A stretch of DNA of 64,000 nucleotides from Phalacrocorax aristotelis. Taxonomy: Eukaryota; Chordata; Aves; Suliformes; Phalacrocoracidae. The notes under the pieces were generated by a model, which saw only the letters and a list, made by a program, of their open reading frames with translations, did not search any database and had not been told where the DNA came from. The stretch spans positions 11,111,401-11,175,400 of the forward strand of contig NC_134310.1 in assembly GCF_949628215.1 (NCBI RefSeq), in the 5' to 3' direction. Positions 63,814 through 64,000 of the stretch are shown here, in pieces (positions within the stretch are counted from its first letter, which is position 1; each line of letters begins with the position of its first letter). The position numbers and the translations under genes are program-made.

Positions 63814-64000
63814 TGGCCTGGTTTCAGCTGGGATAGAGTTAATTTTCTTCATAGTAGCTAGTATGGGGCTATGTTTTGGATTTGTGCTAAAAACAGTGTT
63901 GATAATGTGGAGATGTTTTAGTTGTTGCTAAGTAGTGCTCACACTAGTCAAGGACTTCTCTAGCTTCCCATGCTCCCATGGGAAGGTGGGACAGGATGCA
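63814..64000 (+). mobile_element. 5' part of an LTR, cut by window end
   Basis: tggcctggtttcagctggga then the LTR body (ttcttcatagtagctagtat, gataatgtggagatgtttta). Same family as 48778-49232. It begins right after the polypurine tract. Confidence 0.85.

Noticed and set aside
62940..63852. Two 250-271-codon frames on the minus strand and a basic frame on the plus strand
   Set aside because: Created by the polypurine tract; Ser/Pro/Leu-only composition with no domain.
63814..64000. PSIP1 first exons or promoter near the window end
   Set aside because: No PWWP-like sequence seen on the minus strand; the sequence is LTR.

Overview
The window looks like bird DNA, and a sex-linked (W chromosome) segment is the best guess. 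The evidence for a bird is dense CR1 LINEs with the typical 3' ends (gaatcatagaat / ATTCTATG octamers), many solo LTRs of avian ERVs, and the exons of one recognisable host gene, PSIP1 (LEDGF), which is Z-linked in birds. The repeat load, the large palindrome and the slightly divergent PSIP1 exons favour a W gametolog. That is inference: the window itself does not prove the chromosome.

The backbone is a near-perfect palindrome. The left arm is 1-18971, the spacer 18972-25318 and the right arm 25319-44289. Every paired position sums to 44290 from end to end, so there is no net indel across about 19 kb. I noticed two substitutions between the arms (1074/43216 and 17749/26541); I did not compare every base. 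The left arm runs to the first base of the window, so its true outer end is not visible.

PSIP1 is threaded through this palindrome on the minus strand. Two exons lie outside it (60757-60665, 60283-60227), four in the right arm (37323-32317), five in the spacer (24329-19303), and the terminal exon with the stop codon lies in the left arm (6128-6080). All splice phases fit, no stop interrupts the frame, and 424 residues are encoded from just after the PWWP domain to the C-terminus. The PWWP exons must lie beyond base 64000. By symmetry the left arm carries a plus-strand copy of the four middle exons (6967-11973) and the right arm a plus-strand copy of the terminal exon (38162-38210). The single-copy spacer with the integrase-binding-domain exons could therefore be read in either orientation if it flipped.

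The arms are otherwise CR1 elements, one LTR inserted in a CR1, an ERV leader/gag scrap with a tRNA-Leu-like primer site, and an 881-bp unit R that occurs four times. From 45246 to 58935, inside the roughly 23-kb intron between PSIP1 exons, is an ERV graveyard: two broken gag-pol copies, a broken env, five complete or nearly complete LTRs (three with clean 5-bp target duplications), one LTR fragment, and a 1.7-kb C-rich minisatellite. From 60758 to 64000 is the next PSIP1 intron, with a gag fragment bracketed by an 85-bp direct repeat, a GA-rich tract of about 850 bp and the start of another LTR. I found no tRNA, rRNA, CRISPR array or bacterial-type gene.
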